From: Acetobacter malorum
Lineage (GTDB): Bacteria > Pseudomonadota > Alphaproteobacteria > Acetobacterales > Acetobacteraceae
Assembly (NCBI RefSeq): GCF_002153605.1
Contig: NZ_JOPG01000022.1
Span: 62,001-126,000, forward strand
Direction of reading: 5' to 3'
DNA: 64,000 nt
Shown here piece after piece: positions 1-8,243 of the stretch. Position 1 is the stretch's first letter, and the number at the start of each line of letters is the position of its first letter. The position numbers and the translations under genes were made by a program. Below the pieces are notes generated by a model. The model was not told where the DNA came from. It did no database searches and saw only the letters and a list, made by a program, of their open reading frames with translations.

Positions 1-615
1 CGCATCCCCCCGGCCAAGACCACCAGCAACAAACACCGGAACCTGATCGATATGCGGCAGGATTTCCTGGGCCAGCACCGTCAGAGAAACAGGACCGACA
101 TGCCCCCCTGCTTCCGCGCCTTCGATCACCAGCGCATCAACGCCCATCTTGATCAGACGTTTGGCCAGAACCAGAGCGGGAGCAAAGGCGACAACCTTCG
201 CGCCACCATCCTTGGCAGCCTTGATGGCCGCACCCGGAGGAATACCGCCAGCCAGAACGATATGACCGACGCCAGCTTTCAGGCAGACCTCAACCAGTTC
301 ATCCAGCTGCGGATGCATGGTGATGAGGTTCACACCAAACGGACGATCAGTCAGCGCACGGGTGGCTGCAATTTCTTCCGCCAGCCGTTCCGGCTGCATC
401 GCCCCACAGGCGATCACGCCGAAACCACCAGCATTGGAGATAGCCGAAACCAGATTCCGCTCACTTACCCAGGACATCGCACCACCAAGAATGGCGTATT
501 CCGTACCGAGAAACTCCGTGCCGCGCCGACACAGATGATCAAAGCGCGTCCGGGCGCGGGCTTTTTCAGCCTCGGTCGGCGGGGCGGTCAGGTCGAGAGC
601 AGGCATGTCAGACAT
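1..615 (-). CDS. Nitronate monooxygenase family protein (partial, C-terminus outside window)
   Basis: The first 205 codons of a flavin-dependent TIM-barrel enzyme of the nitronate monooxygenase / 2-nitropropane dioxygenase family, which is related to FabK enoyl reductases. Such enzymes oxidise alkyl nitronates using FMN. Visible family features are the N-terminal block with GGAMSWVSERNLVSAISNAG, the PFGVNL strand, the HIVLAGGIPPGAAI segment and the EGAEAGGHVGP phosphate-binding loop. The ATG at 615 overlaps the lysC stop by 8 nt (ATGTCTGA); a second ATG nine bases further on (606) is also possible. Transcribed with lysC. The 3' end lies before base 1, so catalytic completeness cannot be judged. 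A FabK-like role is less likely but not excluded. Confidence 0.85.
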   Translation of the reverse strand, partial: MSDMPALDLTAPPTEAEKARARTRFDHLCRRGTEFLGTEYAILGGAMSWVSERNLVSAISNAGGFGVIACGAMQPERLAEEIAATRALTDRPFGVNLITMHPQLDELVEVCLKAGVGHIVLAGGIPPGAAIKAAKDGGAKVVAFAPALVLAKRLIKMGVDALVIEGAEAGGHVGPVSLTVLAQEILPHIDQVPVFVAGGLGRGDA

Positions 616-1861
616 TATCCAGTCCATAGGCTGTGTGCAGGGCGCGCACGGCCAGCTCTGCATACTCAGCAGACAGCAGGACGGACACCTTGATCTCGCT
701 GGTAGAGATCACCTGAATATTGATAGACCGCTCAGACAGCGTGCGGAACATGGTCGCTGCTACGCCAGCATGCGACCGCATACCCGTGCCCACCACGCTG
801 ATTTTCACCACATCATCGTCTGTTGCCAGCTCTTCATACTGCACGGCATCACGCACAGATTCCAGCGTGCTGATAGCGCGCGGCAGATCGGTCTTGCTGG
901 TGGTAAACGTCATGTTCGTTGTGCCGTCAGCGCCCGTGCTCTGCACAATCATGTCCACATTCACATTGGCTTCGCTCAGCGGACCAAAAATAGCCGCGGC
1001 AATACCCGGACGATCAGGAATACGCCTGACCGACAGCTTTGCTTCATCACGGGAATACGCAATGCCGGTTACCAGTTTCTTTTCCACGATTTCGTCCTCA
1101 TCCACCACAAGAGAGCCGGGCAGTTTACCTTCCACCAGCGCCGGACCATCCACAAAGCTTGAAAGCACCTGAACCCGCACCTGCTCACGCATGGCAAGGC
1201 CCACGCTGCGTGTTTGCAGCACCTTGGCCCCTACGGAGGCGAGTTCCAGCATTTCCTCATACGTGATTTTTTCAAGCTTACGGGCTTTGGCCACAATGCG
1301 CGGGTCAGTCGTATAAATCCCGTCTACATCGGTATAAATATCACAACGGTCTGCCTTGATGGCGGCAGCAAGCGCCACGGCAGAGGTATCAGACCCGCCA
1401 CGACCCAGCGTCGTTACGCGACCATCCGGCCCTACGCCCTGAAAACCAGCGACAACCGGTACCATCCCTTCGGCCATGCAGCCCAGAAGGCGCTCACCGT
1501 CAATCGTGTCCAGGCTGGCTTTGCCATGTGCCGAGTCGGTGCGGATGGGGACCTGCCAGCCAGCAAAGGAGCGTGAGGGCACGCCCAGCTTTTGCAGTGC
1601 AATGGCCAGCAGTCCACTTGTCACCTGCTCCCCCGTGGCCACAATGGAATCATATTCCCGGGCATCATGCAGGTCAGACAGGCTCTGACAAAAGCCGACG
1701 AGCTTGTTGGTTTCCCCGGCCATGGCCGAGACAACCACCAGCACATCACAGCCGGCTTCCTTTTGTTTTTTGACACGCTCGGCCACAGCCTTAATGCGCT
1801 CAAGATCCCCCACGGATGTTCCACCGAACTTCATGACGATCCGAGGGACGGAACCGGGCAT
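608..1861 (-). CDS. lysC: Aspartate kinase
   Basis: Aspartokinase of 417 aa catalysing ATP-dependent phosphorylation of aspartate, the first step towards lysine, threonine, methionine and diaminopimelate. The KFGGTSVGD nucleotide/substrate motif lies at residues 11-19, VVVSAMAGETN follows, and the FTTLGRGGSDTSA-like segment is present as TTLGRGGSDTSAVA. The C-terminal third carries two ACT-type regulatory domains (for example the NVDMIVQS and INIQVISTSEIKVS segments), so feedback inhibition by lysine and/or threonine is expected. I chose ATG 1861 because GGTGGAG sits about nine bases upstream; a GTG five codons earlier (1876) keeps the frame open but would use up that site. It is divergent from ubiG, an arrangement common in alphaproteobacteria. 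Confidence 0.96.
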   Translation of the reverse strand: MPGSVPRIVMKFGGTSVGDLERIKAVAERVKKQKEAGCDVLVVVSAMAGETNKLVGFCQSLSDLHDAREYDSIVATGEQVTSGLLAIALQKLGVPSRSFAGWQVPIRTDSAHGKASLDTIDGERLLGCMAEGMVPVVAGFQGVGPDGRVTTLGRGGSDTSAVALAAAIKADRCDIYTDVDGIYTTDPRIVAKARKLEKITYEEMLELASVGAKVLQTRSVGLAMREQVRVQVLSSFVDGPALVEGKLPGSLVVDEDEIVEKKLVTGIAYSRDEAKLSVRRIPDRPGIAAAIFGPLSEANVNVDMIVQSTGADGTTNMTFTTSKTDLPRAISTLESVRDAVQYEELATDDDVVKISVVGTGMRSHAGVAATMFRTLSERSINIQVISTSEIKVSVLLSAEYAELAVRALHTAYGLDNV

Positions 1862-1981
1862 AATTTTTTTCTCCACCAGACGGGCTGCAAATGGTTGCGA
1901 AGCTTCACAAGGCGCGTCACATACCCTTCCCGGCCCCCTCTCGTCCAGCGGGGGAGATCAGCAGGAAAGGAATTTTGTTCC

Positions 1982-2722
1982 ATGCATCCCTCCAGCCGAG
2001 ACGCTGCCTCTTCCGTTTCTCCTGAGGAAATTGCCCGCTTCAGCGCACTGGCCAGCCAGTGGTGGGACCCCACAGGCCCCATGCGCCCATTGCACGCCAT
2101 GAACGCCCTGCGTATCAGCTGGGCCTGCCGCCACTTTCCCATGCGGGGTCGCACCACGCGGCATGTACGGGTGCTGGACATTGGCTGTGGCGCAGGCCTC
2201 GCCAGTGAAGCTCTGGCCAAAGCCGGCCACGATGTTCTGGGGCTGGATGCCTCGGCCGACGGCATCGCCGCTGCCCGTGCGCATCTGGAAGCCCACCCGC
2301 TGCCAGACGGCTCCGGCACGCTGGACTACCGGGTTGGCAGCGCGGAAGAACTGGTGGAAGAAAAGGCGAAATTTGACGCAGTCGTCGCCTTAGAAATCAT
2401 CGAGCATGTCACTGATCCTGAAGCATTTATGAAAATGCTCTCTGATCTGGTCGAGCCGGGTGGGATTGTGATTGTCTCCACCATGAACCGGACCCTGCGC
2501 TCTCTGGCGGTGGGCAAGATCGGCGCAGAATATGTGCTGCGTCTGCTGCCGATCGGCACGCATGAATGGCGCAAATTCCTCACCCCGGCAGAGCTTGGGC
2601 GCTTTGGCCGCGAGGCAAACCTGCGCATTCAGGCCCTTGCCGGCATGTCCCCCTCCCTTTCCGGGTGGAAAGAGAGCCGGGATCTGAGCGTGAATTACAT
2701 TGCTGCCTTCAGGAAGGGCTAA
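1982..2722 (+). CDS. ubiG: Ubiquinone biosynthesis O-methyltransferase
   Basis: A 246-aa class I SAM-dependent methyltransferase that performs both O-methylations of ubiquinone synthesis. It starts with the family-typical region ARFSALASQWWDPTGPMRPLHAMN, then SAM motif I VLDIGCGAG (around residues 63-72), LGLDAS, and the VALEIIEHVTDP block, and ends with the conserved LSVNYIAAFRKG. These segments separate UbiG from generic methyltransferases. The ATG at 1982 follows AGGAAAGG; the upstream open frame is non-coding. Its last 14 bases overlap the convergent lactonase gene. Ubiquinone is the electron acceptor for the periplasmic dehydrogenases of acetic acid bacteria. Confidence 0.95.
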   Translation: MHPSSRDAASSVSPEEIARFSALASQWWDPTGPMRPLHAMNALRISWACRHFPMRGRTTRHVRVLDIGCGAGLASEALAKAGHDVLGLDASADGIAAARAHLEAHPLPDGSGTLDYRVGSAEELVEEKAKFDAVVALEIIEHVTDPEAFMKMLSDLVEPGGIVIVSTMNRTLRSLAVGKIGAEYVLRLLPIGTHEWRKFLTPAELGRFGREANLRIQALAGMSPSLSGWKESRDLSVNYIAAFRKG

Positions 2723-3986
2723 CGTCCGTCGGGTCAGCCGCAATCGTCATAAATTCAAAACATGTGGGGCTTCCAACTGGCGTGAAGTCCCACGTGAAAC
2801 TGATTTTACCGGTTGTCTTATCTACGCGGAATGATGTGATGGAATCACTCCTCTGGTTTGCAACGTACAAATAGCTGCCAGACGGATCGAACATCAGAGA
2901 CCGCCCATAATCGGCATGAGTCCAGATTTCATCCACCAGGGTCAGACTGCCGTCTGTCGACACCTGAAAGACTGCCAGCGAATCCCCGAGCCGATTTGAA
3001 ACATACAAAAAGCGCTCATCCGGAGAGAGTAGAATCCCTGCAGCCAGCGTGCTTCCCCGGAAGTGGGCGGTGACCGAACTGACTGTCTGCTGCGGAGAAA
3101 TTTTGCCGGTGTGGGGATCAAAATCGGCCACCACGACCTTGGAATCCTGCTCACACAGCAGATAGAGCTTTTTGCCCTCAGACCCGAAAACATAGTGGCG
3201 CGGCGCAGAACCGGGCGTCATGGTCGTAAAGGGCACCGCAGCGGGCGAGAGCTTGCCGGTCTCCAGATTGATGGTCCAGACGTAAACCCGGTCCAGCCCT
3301 GCATCCATCACCAGCACGAATTTACCGCTTGGATCGGTCTTGATCATGTGCGGATGCGCTGAGGAATGATCACTCACGGCAAAGTTACCCGGCGGGTTAT
3401 CCGCGGCGCGGTCTGGCATCCGTGGGCCGGAATTATGGATAAGATCCGTCATGCGCCCAAGTGAGCCATCAGCCAGCACATGCAGAATACCAATGGTGCC
3501 CCCGGTGTAATTCGCCACCATAACAAAACGACCGGAGGGGTGAACGCTCAGATGTGCGGGGTCAGCCCCGCCAGAGGCAACCGTGTTCAGTTTTTTCAGG
3601 CCGCCTGTCGCCTGATCAACCAGAAAGGCCGTTACAGACCCGCTGTGCGAAGTGTCAAAATCATTGATCTCGCTCAGCGCATACAGAAAGCGCCGGTCGG
3701 GTGAGAGCGTGATGTAGGACGGGCTGGCGATATCAGTAAAGGTTGTCAGGTTTGTCAGCGCGCCCGTTTTCTGATTCATCTCAAAAACGCTGATGCCTTC
3801 TCCATTTCCGCCGGGCGGCCCATGTTTGGTATAACCGCCGATGTAACAGATGGTCCGCCGGGTTGGCTTTTCGTCCTGCGAAGGCGCTTTTGCTGTATCA
3901 TCCGCCGCCTGCGCAGGCAGAGCGACAGTCAAAGCACCCGCAAAACTACCCAGACCAAAAATACGCCGGGAAAAGGAGTGTGTCAT
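2709..3986 (-). CDS. Exported lactonase family beta-propeller protein (6-phosphogluconolactonase-like)
   Basis: A 425-aa protein of the YkgB/Pgl-type seven-bladed propeller lactonase family. The mature part is made of repeating blades with phrases such as SPSYITLSPDRRFLYALSE, PAHLSVHPSGRFVMVANY, TDPSGKFVLVMDAGLD and LLSPDERFLYVSNR. The N-terminus carries a twin-arginine signal, SRRIFGLGSFAGALTVALPAQA, predicting Tat export and cleavage after AQA near residue 27. Cytoplasmic members hydrolyse 6-phosphogluconolactone; here the export signal suggests a periplasmic lactone, for instance gluconolactone made by membrane glucose dehydrogenase, but the substrate is inferred. The gene is convergent with ubiG and overlaps its 3' end by 14 bases, with no terminator visible between them. 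Confidence 0.85.
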   Translation of the reverse strand: MTHSFSRRIFGLGSFAGALTVALPAQAADDTAKAPSQDEKPTRRTICYIGGYTKHGPPGGNGEGISVFEMNQKTGALTNLTTFTDIASPSYITLSPDRRFLYALSEINDFDTSHSGSVTAFLVDQATGGLKKLNTVASGGADPAHLSVHPSGRFVMVANYTGGTIGILHVLADGSLGRMTDLIHNSGPRMPDRAADNPPGNFAVSDHSSAHPHMIKTDPSGKFVLVMDAGLDRVYVWTINLETGKLSPAAVPFTTMTPGSAPRHYVFGSEGKKLYLLCEQDSKVVVADFDPHTGKISPQQTVSSVTAHFRGSTLAAGILLSPDERFLYVSNRLGDSLAVFQVSTDGSLTLVDEIWTHADYGRSLMFDPSGSYLYVANQRSDSITSFRVDKTTGKISFTWDFTPVGSPTCFEFMTIAADPTDVSPS

Positions 3987-4012
3987 ACTGTTATCGCCTT
4001 ATTGTTTTTATT

Positions 4013-4486
4013 TCAGGGCATTTTGCAAACTGGCCCCAGTGTCCCTTCATACCGCGTCCAGGTCTGTGTTTCACCAAAAAGTGGCAATCCGATATAGCCC
4101 CGCAACTTCATGACATCTTTCTGCGGTGACCAGATCTGGGCCTGATAAACATGGCCGCTATCAGGATCGAGAATCTTGCCGTTCCAGCGATTTTTATCAT
4201 CGGACGACTGACGAAAGCCGGTGAGCATCTGAATGCCGCACTCAGACTGCCCCTTATGATCTTTGGGCACATCGTCCCCCTGATAGCTCAGCCCGACAAG
4301 CTGACCACAGACGGTATCGCCACACATACCAATCTTGAAAACACCGTCATGCCCCTGGCTAAGCCAGTAGCCCATAAAGACGCTTTCCGGTGCTTCCGCA
4401 GCCTGCGCATGACCTGGCGCCGTCACTGCGGCACAGAGCAGAAACGAGCTGAGAAACGCCGTCATCCATGCGTTTTTGAGAGTCAC
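4013..4486 (-). CDS. DUF2147 family exported protein
   Basis: A 157-aa secreted protein with a hydrophobic signal sequence (AFLSSFLLCAAVTAPGHAQA, cleavage expected after AQA). The mature part has the DUF2147 pattern: a GYWLSQGHDGVFKIGMCGD start, CGQLVGLSY, W-N-G-K-I-L-DPDSG, an RGYIGLPLFGETQTWTR motif, and paired cysteines. Members are small periplasmic beta-rich proteins of unknown molecular role. I chose the GTG at 4486 because GGGAGAAG stands just upstream and the signal peptide starts directly after it; the frame is open 40 codons further, across the end of the neighbouring gene, without signal-like sequence. It is 26 bases upstream of the lactonase gene on the same strand and may share its transcript. 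Confidence 0.75.
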   Translation of the reverse strand: MTLKNAWMTAFLSSFLLCAAVTAPGHAQAAEAPESVFMGYWLSQGHDGVFKIGMCGDTVCGQLVGLSYQGDDVPKDHKGQSECGIQMLTGFRQSSDDKNRWNGKILDPDSGHVYQAQIWSPQKDVMKLRGYIGLPLFGETQTWTRYEGTLGPVCKMP

Positions 4487-4581
4487 GCTGCTCTTCTCCC
4501 TTTTCAGACACGCCAACAGAACGGCGGTACGGGCTGGAACCAGCTGGTGGTCATGCCACGTTACCGCCAGCCCTTCAACAT

Positions 4582-5049
4582 TCAGCCATCGGCCCGACGT
4601 ACCCATGGAATACTCAAAACGTCCACGCCTTCTTCCGCCAGCATGGCACGATCCTCTTCCGAGGCCTGACCGTAGATGCCGCGTTCCGGGGCTTCCTTGT
4701 GGTGCATACGCAAAGCTTCCTCTGCAAAGCGATCTCCCACATTTTCACACCTGCTTTCCACCGCCTGCCGGATTTTCTGAAAAGCGGCGACCATCTGGTC
4801 GGGCAGACCTGCGCTTGCAACCCTTTCCGGGGCACTCGCCACCGGAGATTCGGAGATCGGGCCGGAGACCGGGGCATCTGAGCGGTTTTTGGTAATGGCG
4901 GGGGCCATCAACGCCTGCTGCACGTCCGCATGGCCGCATTCCGGGCACGACAGAAAGCCACCAGCCTGTAACTGCGCAAAAGTTGCGCTGTCACGATACC
5001 AGCCTTCAAATTCATGCCCGGCAGCGCAGCGCAAACGGTAGCAGATCAT
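4582..5049 (-). CDS. DUF1178 family protein
   Basis: A 155-aa cytoplasmic protein of the DUF1178 family found across alphaproteobacteria. It opens with a rubredoxin-like zinc ribbon, MICYRLRCAAGHEFEGW followed by the FLSCPECG knuckle, has a low-complexity linker, and ends with the conserved block ENVGDRFAEEALRMHHKEAPERGIYGQAS and the closing IPWVRR. The molecular function of the family is not known to me. GGAAGGCGAGGG directly precedes ATG 5049; an upstream in-frame start at 5082 would lie in grxC. It is 16 bases after grxC and belongs to the comF-grxC-DUF1178 run, a recurring alphaproteobacterial order. Confidence 0.85.
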   Translation of the reverse strand: MICYRLRCAAGHEFEGWYRDSATFAQLQAGGFLSCPECGHADVQQALMAPAITKNRSDAPVSGPISESPVASAPERVASAGLPDQMVAAFQKIRQAVESRCENVGDRFAEEALRMHHKEAPERGIYGQASEEDRAMLAEEGVDVLSIPWVRRADG

Positions 5050-5065
5050 CCCTCGCCTTCCCGGA

Positions 5066-5329
5066 TCAGTCCGCCAGTCCAAGAGCCGCGTTCAACTGCC
5101 CTTGCCGTTCCAGACGCATCAGATCATCACAGCCCCCCAGAGGCCGTCCATCCACAAAGGTCTGCGGCACAGTGGTGCCACCGCCTGAGCGTTCATAGGC
5201 TTGCTCCCGTTCCGGCGTACCCCGCGGGGCATTGATCTCCTTGAACGGCACATTTTTGCTTTCAAGAAGACGCACTGCGCGTACGCAATAGGGGCAACCG
5301 GGCTGCGTATAAATTTCGATTACTGGCAT
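5066..5329 (-). CDS. grxC: Glutaredoxin 3
   Basis: An 87-aa thioredoxin-fold dithiol glutaredoxin that reduces disulfides and mixed glutathione disulfides with glutathione. The N-terminus is PVIEIYTQPGCPYC with the redox pair C12 and C15, the cis-proline TVPQTFVDG segment and the GGCDDL glutathione-binding motif. Length is typical of GrxC. ATG 5329 follows GAGGAAAACAGCACG; the longer open frame upstream encodes 21 residues without homology. It lies 59 bases after comF and 16 bases before the DUF1178 gene on the same strand. Confidence 0.94.
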   Translation of the reverse strand: MPVIEIYTQPGCPYCVRAVRLLESKNVPFKEINAPRGTPEREQAYERSGGGTTVPQTFVDGRPLGGCDDLMRLERQGQLNAALGLAD

Positions 5330-5388
5330 CGTGCTGTTTTCCTCATCTCTCATGGTGCCTGCCAGACCCGGCATGCCGACACGTCTCT

Positions 5389-6174
5389 TCACATAGTCGT
5401 TTCCATGACTGGAAAATCAAGATCAACTTCTTTTTGCGCAGGCACGCGCCCCGCCACCAGCAGACTGACAGAAGCCGCACCGGCATCCAGCAGGCCCTGC
5501 GTGCAGACCGTTGCTGTCGCCCCTGTTGTCAGCACATCATCCACCAGCACCACAGCGCGTCCTGCAAGCTCTGAAACACGACCGGAGTGGACAGCAATAG
5601 CATCTACCATTTCCGCCTTCCGCTCCTGCGGTGAGAAGCTTGCCAGACGTGAGGTGGCTTTTCTGCGCACCAGAGCATCCGGCACACACGTCAGTCCGGC
5701 TCTGCGCGCCACCGCCCAGGCCAGAATCGCGGCCTGATTGTAACGCCGCCCCATCAGCCGCCAGCGATGCACCGGCACAGGCACCAGCACAGCGTCGGAC
5801 GTGAGAATATCCTGCCCGGCCTGCACCATGCGATTTGCCAGAAAACGGGCATTTTCAAGTCTGTCAGCATATTTCAGTTGCAGGATCAGATCCCGGCTCG
5901 CCTGATCATATAAAAATGCGGCACGAGCATGCGCCCAGAGAGGATGATGGCGCTCACAGGCCGGGCACAACCCATCTCCGCCGATATACGCCTGTGCCGT
6001 TTGCGGCGTGGCACACGCATCACAACAAGGTGTCACGAGTGGATGCAATCGCCCAAAACAGTCTGTGCAGACCAGTCCTGCCTGCGCCACATCCGCATTG
6101 CATAACAGGCACGTCGGCGGAAACAGCACATCCAGAGCAGCTCCTCCTATTTTCCGGGCATACTTGCTCAGCAT
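5389..6174 (-). CDS. ComF family phosphoribosyltransferase-like protein
   Basis: A 261-aa ComF/GntX-type protein. The N-terminal half is a zinc finger with paired cysteines (PPTCLLCNAD, CTDCFG, CCDACA, GLCPACERHH) and the C-terminal half a type I phosphoribosyltransferase fold with the PRPP-binding loop VVLVDDVLTTGATA. VPVPVHRWRLMGRRYNQAA is the family signature. In naturally competent bacteria ComF is needed for DNA uptake; in other proteobacteria the role is unclear. The start at ATG 6174 follows GAGG with seven bases of spacing; an ATG at 6207 would add 11 residues. Divergent from the methyltransferase gene. Confidence 0.88.
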   Translation of the reverse strand: MLSKYARKIGGAALDVLFPPTCLLCNADVAQAGLVCTDCFGRLHPLVTPCCDACATPQTAQAYIGGDGLCPACERHHPLWAHARAAFLYDQASRDLILQLKYADRLENARFLANRMVQAGQDILTSDAVLVPVPVHRWRLMGRRYNQAAILAWAVARRAGLTCVPDALVRRKATSRLASFSPQERKAEMVDAIAVHSGRVSELAGRAVVLVDDVLTTGATATVCTQGLLDAGAASVSLLVAGRVPAQKEVDLDFPVMETTM

Positions 6175-6252
6175 CACAAAGCCTCGTGCTGCATGTGTTT
6201 TCGCCATGCCTCCTCTTGGCAAACCGGCCTGAAACGCGCAGCGTCTCCCGTT

Positions 6253-7140
6253 ATGGATGCCCCCGTCATTTTTGACCGCAAGGCTGTCAAAGCCCACAGA
6301 ACCCGTTCAGCAAAACTGCAAACTTCAGTCATGCCCATTCTGGATGCTGCTGCGGATATTCTGATGGACCGGCTGGATGATGTCACCCGGCATTTTACCT
6401 ATGCGCTTGATCTGGGCGGTCGTGGGATCATGGCGCAACGGCTGACAGCACGTGGCATTCCAGTCCTCTCGTCCGACCTTTCTCACGCTATGGCAGCCTG
6501 TGCTCCCGAACAGGCCGTTTGCGCGGATGAGGAAATGCTTCCCTTTGCGCCGCACAGCTTTGATCTGGTCACAGCCAGCCTCTCCCTGCACTGGATTAAC
6601 GACCTCCCCGGCACGTTCAGCCAGATTTGCCGCATTCTAAAGCCGGATGGTCTCTTCCTCGCCAGCATGCCAATCCTCCCCACCCTGCGCCCACTCAGAC
6701 AGGCGCTGGATGATGCTGAGCTCGCGTTGTGTGATGGAATTTCGCCACGCGTCTCGCCCCTGCCTACACAGCAAAGCTGTGCGCACCTGCTCCAGCGTGC
6801 AGGCTTTGCGCTGCCGGTTGTCGACACAGAAAAACTGGATTTGCGCTACCGCTCTCTCATGGCGCTTTTGCAGGATTTACGCGCAGCCGGTGAGACAAAT
6901 GCTCTGGCGTTGCGGAGCAAGACTGCACCACCACGCCTCCTCTTTCCCGCAGCCGCCGCCGAGTTAAGCCCAAATGAAACAGACACGTTCGCCATGCCGC
7001 TGCATATGGCTATTCTGACTGCATGGGCACCCTCACCGACCCAGCAGCAGCCCTTAAAACCCGGTGCCTTTACCCATACACTGGAGAGCGTTCTTGATGC
7101 CGCTCAGCCTGCATCGCCCATCGACAGCAAGCGTTCTTAG
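6253..7140 (+). CDS. NDUFAF5/BioC-like SAM-dependent methyltransferase
   Basis: A 295-aa class I methyltransferase beginning with PVIFDRKAVKAHRTRSA, the opening typical of the alphaproteobacterial relatives of human complex I assembly factor NDUFAF5. SAM motif I is YALDLGGRG, and post-motif segments DEEMLPFAPHSFDLVTASLSLHWINDLPG and ICRILKPDGLFLASM are clear. NDUFAF5 hydroxylates an arginine in a complex I subunit, so a respiratory role is possible; nothing in the sequence proves the substrate. ATG 6253 is chosen because homology begins there. Its TAG stop ends exactly where the convergent moaA stop begins, so the two genes abut with no intergenic base. Confidence 0.8.
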   Translation: MDAPVIFDRKAVKAHRTRSAKLQTSVMPILDAAADILMDRLDDVTRHFTYALDLGGRGIMAQRLTARGIPVLSSDLSHAMAACAPEQAVCADEEMLPFAPHSFDLVTASLSLHWINDLPGTFSQICRILKPDGLFLASMPILPTLRPLRQALDDAELALCDGISPRVSPLPTQQSCAHLLQRAGFALPVVDTEKLDLRYRSLMALLQDLRAAGETNALALRSKTAPPRLLFPAAAAELSPNETDTFAMPLHMAILTAWAPSPTQQQPLKPGAFTHTLESVLDAAQPASPIDSKRS

Positions 7141-8157
7141 TTAGCCACCTGTTACACTCATATGGCGCACCGGCCCGGAAACTTCTCCCGGCTTTGCGCC
7201 CAGCATGAAATCATGCCCTGTCGGCTTGCGATCAATGGCGGCCTGTATGCCTGCAAGAATAGCAGAATCATCCCCGCCAGAGCGCAAAATAGCCCGCAGA
7301 TCCACGCCATCCTCATGCCCAAGGCAGGTATAAAGCTGCCCGGTGCAGGACAGGCGGACACGATTGCAGGTTGAACAGAAATTGTGACTCATCGGGGTGA
7401 TAAACCCAATGCGCTGCCCGGTTTCCGCTACCCGCATATAGCGCGCCGGACCACCTGAGCGGTCCGCCAGCGGCTCCAGCGTCCAGCGCCTGGCAAGCTC
7501 CGCTTTAACCTCTGATAATGGCAGGTAGCGAGCCGTGCGATCTTCCCCCGTATCTCCCATTGGCATGGTTTCAATCAGGCAAAGGTCCGCACCGATTTCC
7601 CCACACCATGCGAGCATGGTATCAAATTCATCATCATTCACACCGGCCATGGCTACGGCATTGACCCGCACAGCCAGACCTGCCGCCCGCGCAGCCCGAA
7701 TGCCATCCAGCGTGGCCGCCAGTTTTCCGCGCCGGGTTATGCGGGCAAAACGTTCTTCATCCAGCGTATCCACACTGACATTGACCCGCCGCACCCCGGC
7801 TCGGAACAAAGTCTCCGCATAGAGCGCCAGTCTGCTACCATTAGTTGTGAGGGTTAATTCGTCCAGAGATCCGGCCTGCTCGGGGTGATGCAGCCATTGG
7901 CCCAGCGTTTCAAAAAACGGGCCGATATCCCGCCGCACCAGAGGTTCACCCCCGGTAATCCGCAACCGTTTGACGCCATGCTTCACAAAAACCTGGCAAA
8001 GCCGCAGCAACTCCTCAAAATCCAGAACATCCGCGCGCGGCAAAAAGGTCATACGTTCGGACATGCAGTATGTACACCGCATGTCACACCGATCTGTGAC
8101 CGAAACACGAAGATAGGAGATGCGGCGCCCCGCAGGGTCCACTAAACCGGACAACAT
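7141..8157 (-). CDS. moaA: GTP 3',8-cyclase (molybdenum cofactor biosynthesis protein A)
   Basis: A 338-aa radical SAM enzyme that converts GTP to 3',8-cyclo-GTP, the first step of molybdopterin synthesis. The SAM cluster motif has C24, C28 and C31 in TDRCDMRCTYC, followed by ITGGEPLVRR. The second 4Fe-4S site is FCSTCNRVRLSCTG, and the chain ends with the essential double glycine (SVTGG). GAGG stands four bases before the ATG at 8157. The other moco genes in the window, moeA and moaE-moaD, are distant, so the pathway is scattered. Transcribed alone; convergent and abutting with the methyltransferase. Confidence 0.97.
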   Translation of the reverse strand: MLSGLVDPAGRRISYLRVSVTDRCDMRCTYCMSERMTFLPRADVLDFEELLRLCQVFVKHGVKRLRITGGEPLVRRDIGPFFETLGQWLHHPEQAGSLDELTLTTNGSRLALYAETLFRAGVRRVNVSVDTLDEERFARITRRGKLAATLDGIRAARAAGLAVRVNAVAMAGVNDDEFDTMLAWCGEIGADLCLIETMPMGDTGEDRTARYLPLSEVKAELARRWTLEPLADRSGGPARYMRVAETGQRIGFITPMSHNFCSTCNRVRLSCTGQLYTCLGHEDGVDLRAILRSGGDDSAILAGIQAAIDRKPTGHDFMLGAKPGEVSGPVRHMSVTGG

Positions 8158-8209
8158 AGGTCCTCTATATAGTCGGAAGGAAACGTTTTGTCGAAACCCA
8201 AAGTGGTCA

Positions 8210-8235
8210 TGCCGGCCATAAACTTCAAGCCGGCA
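8210..8235. other. Inverted repeat downstream of the phosphomannomutase gene
   Basis: Seven-base perfect arms TGCCGGC and GCCGGCA flank a 12-base loop, nine bases beyond the stop of the phosphohexomutase gene. On the minus strand the stem is not followed by a T run; on the plus strand it is followed by GGGTTTTCTT. It may help end or stabilise the 3' end of the galU-phosphohexomutase transcript. Confidence 0.35.
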
Positions 8236-8243
8236 GGGTTTTC

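Noticed and set aside
605-1162. Plus-strand open frames of 150-185 codons over lysC
   Set aside because: Antisense shadows of the aspartate kinase gene; no homology or ribosome site.
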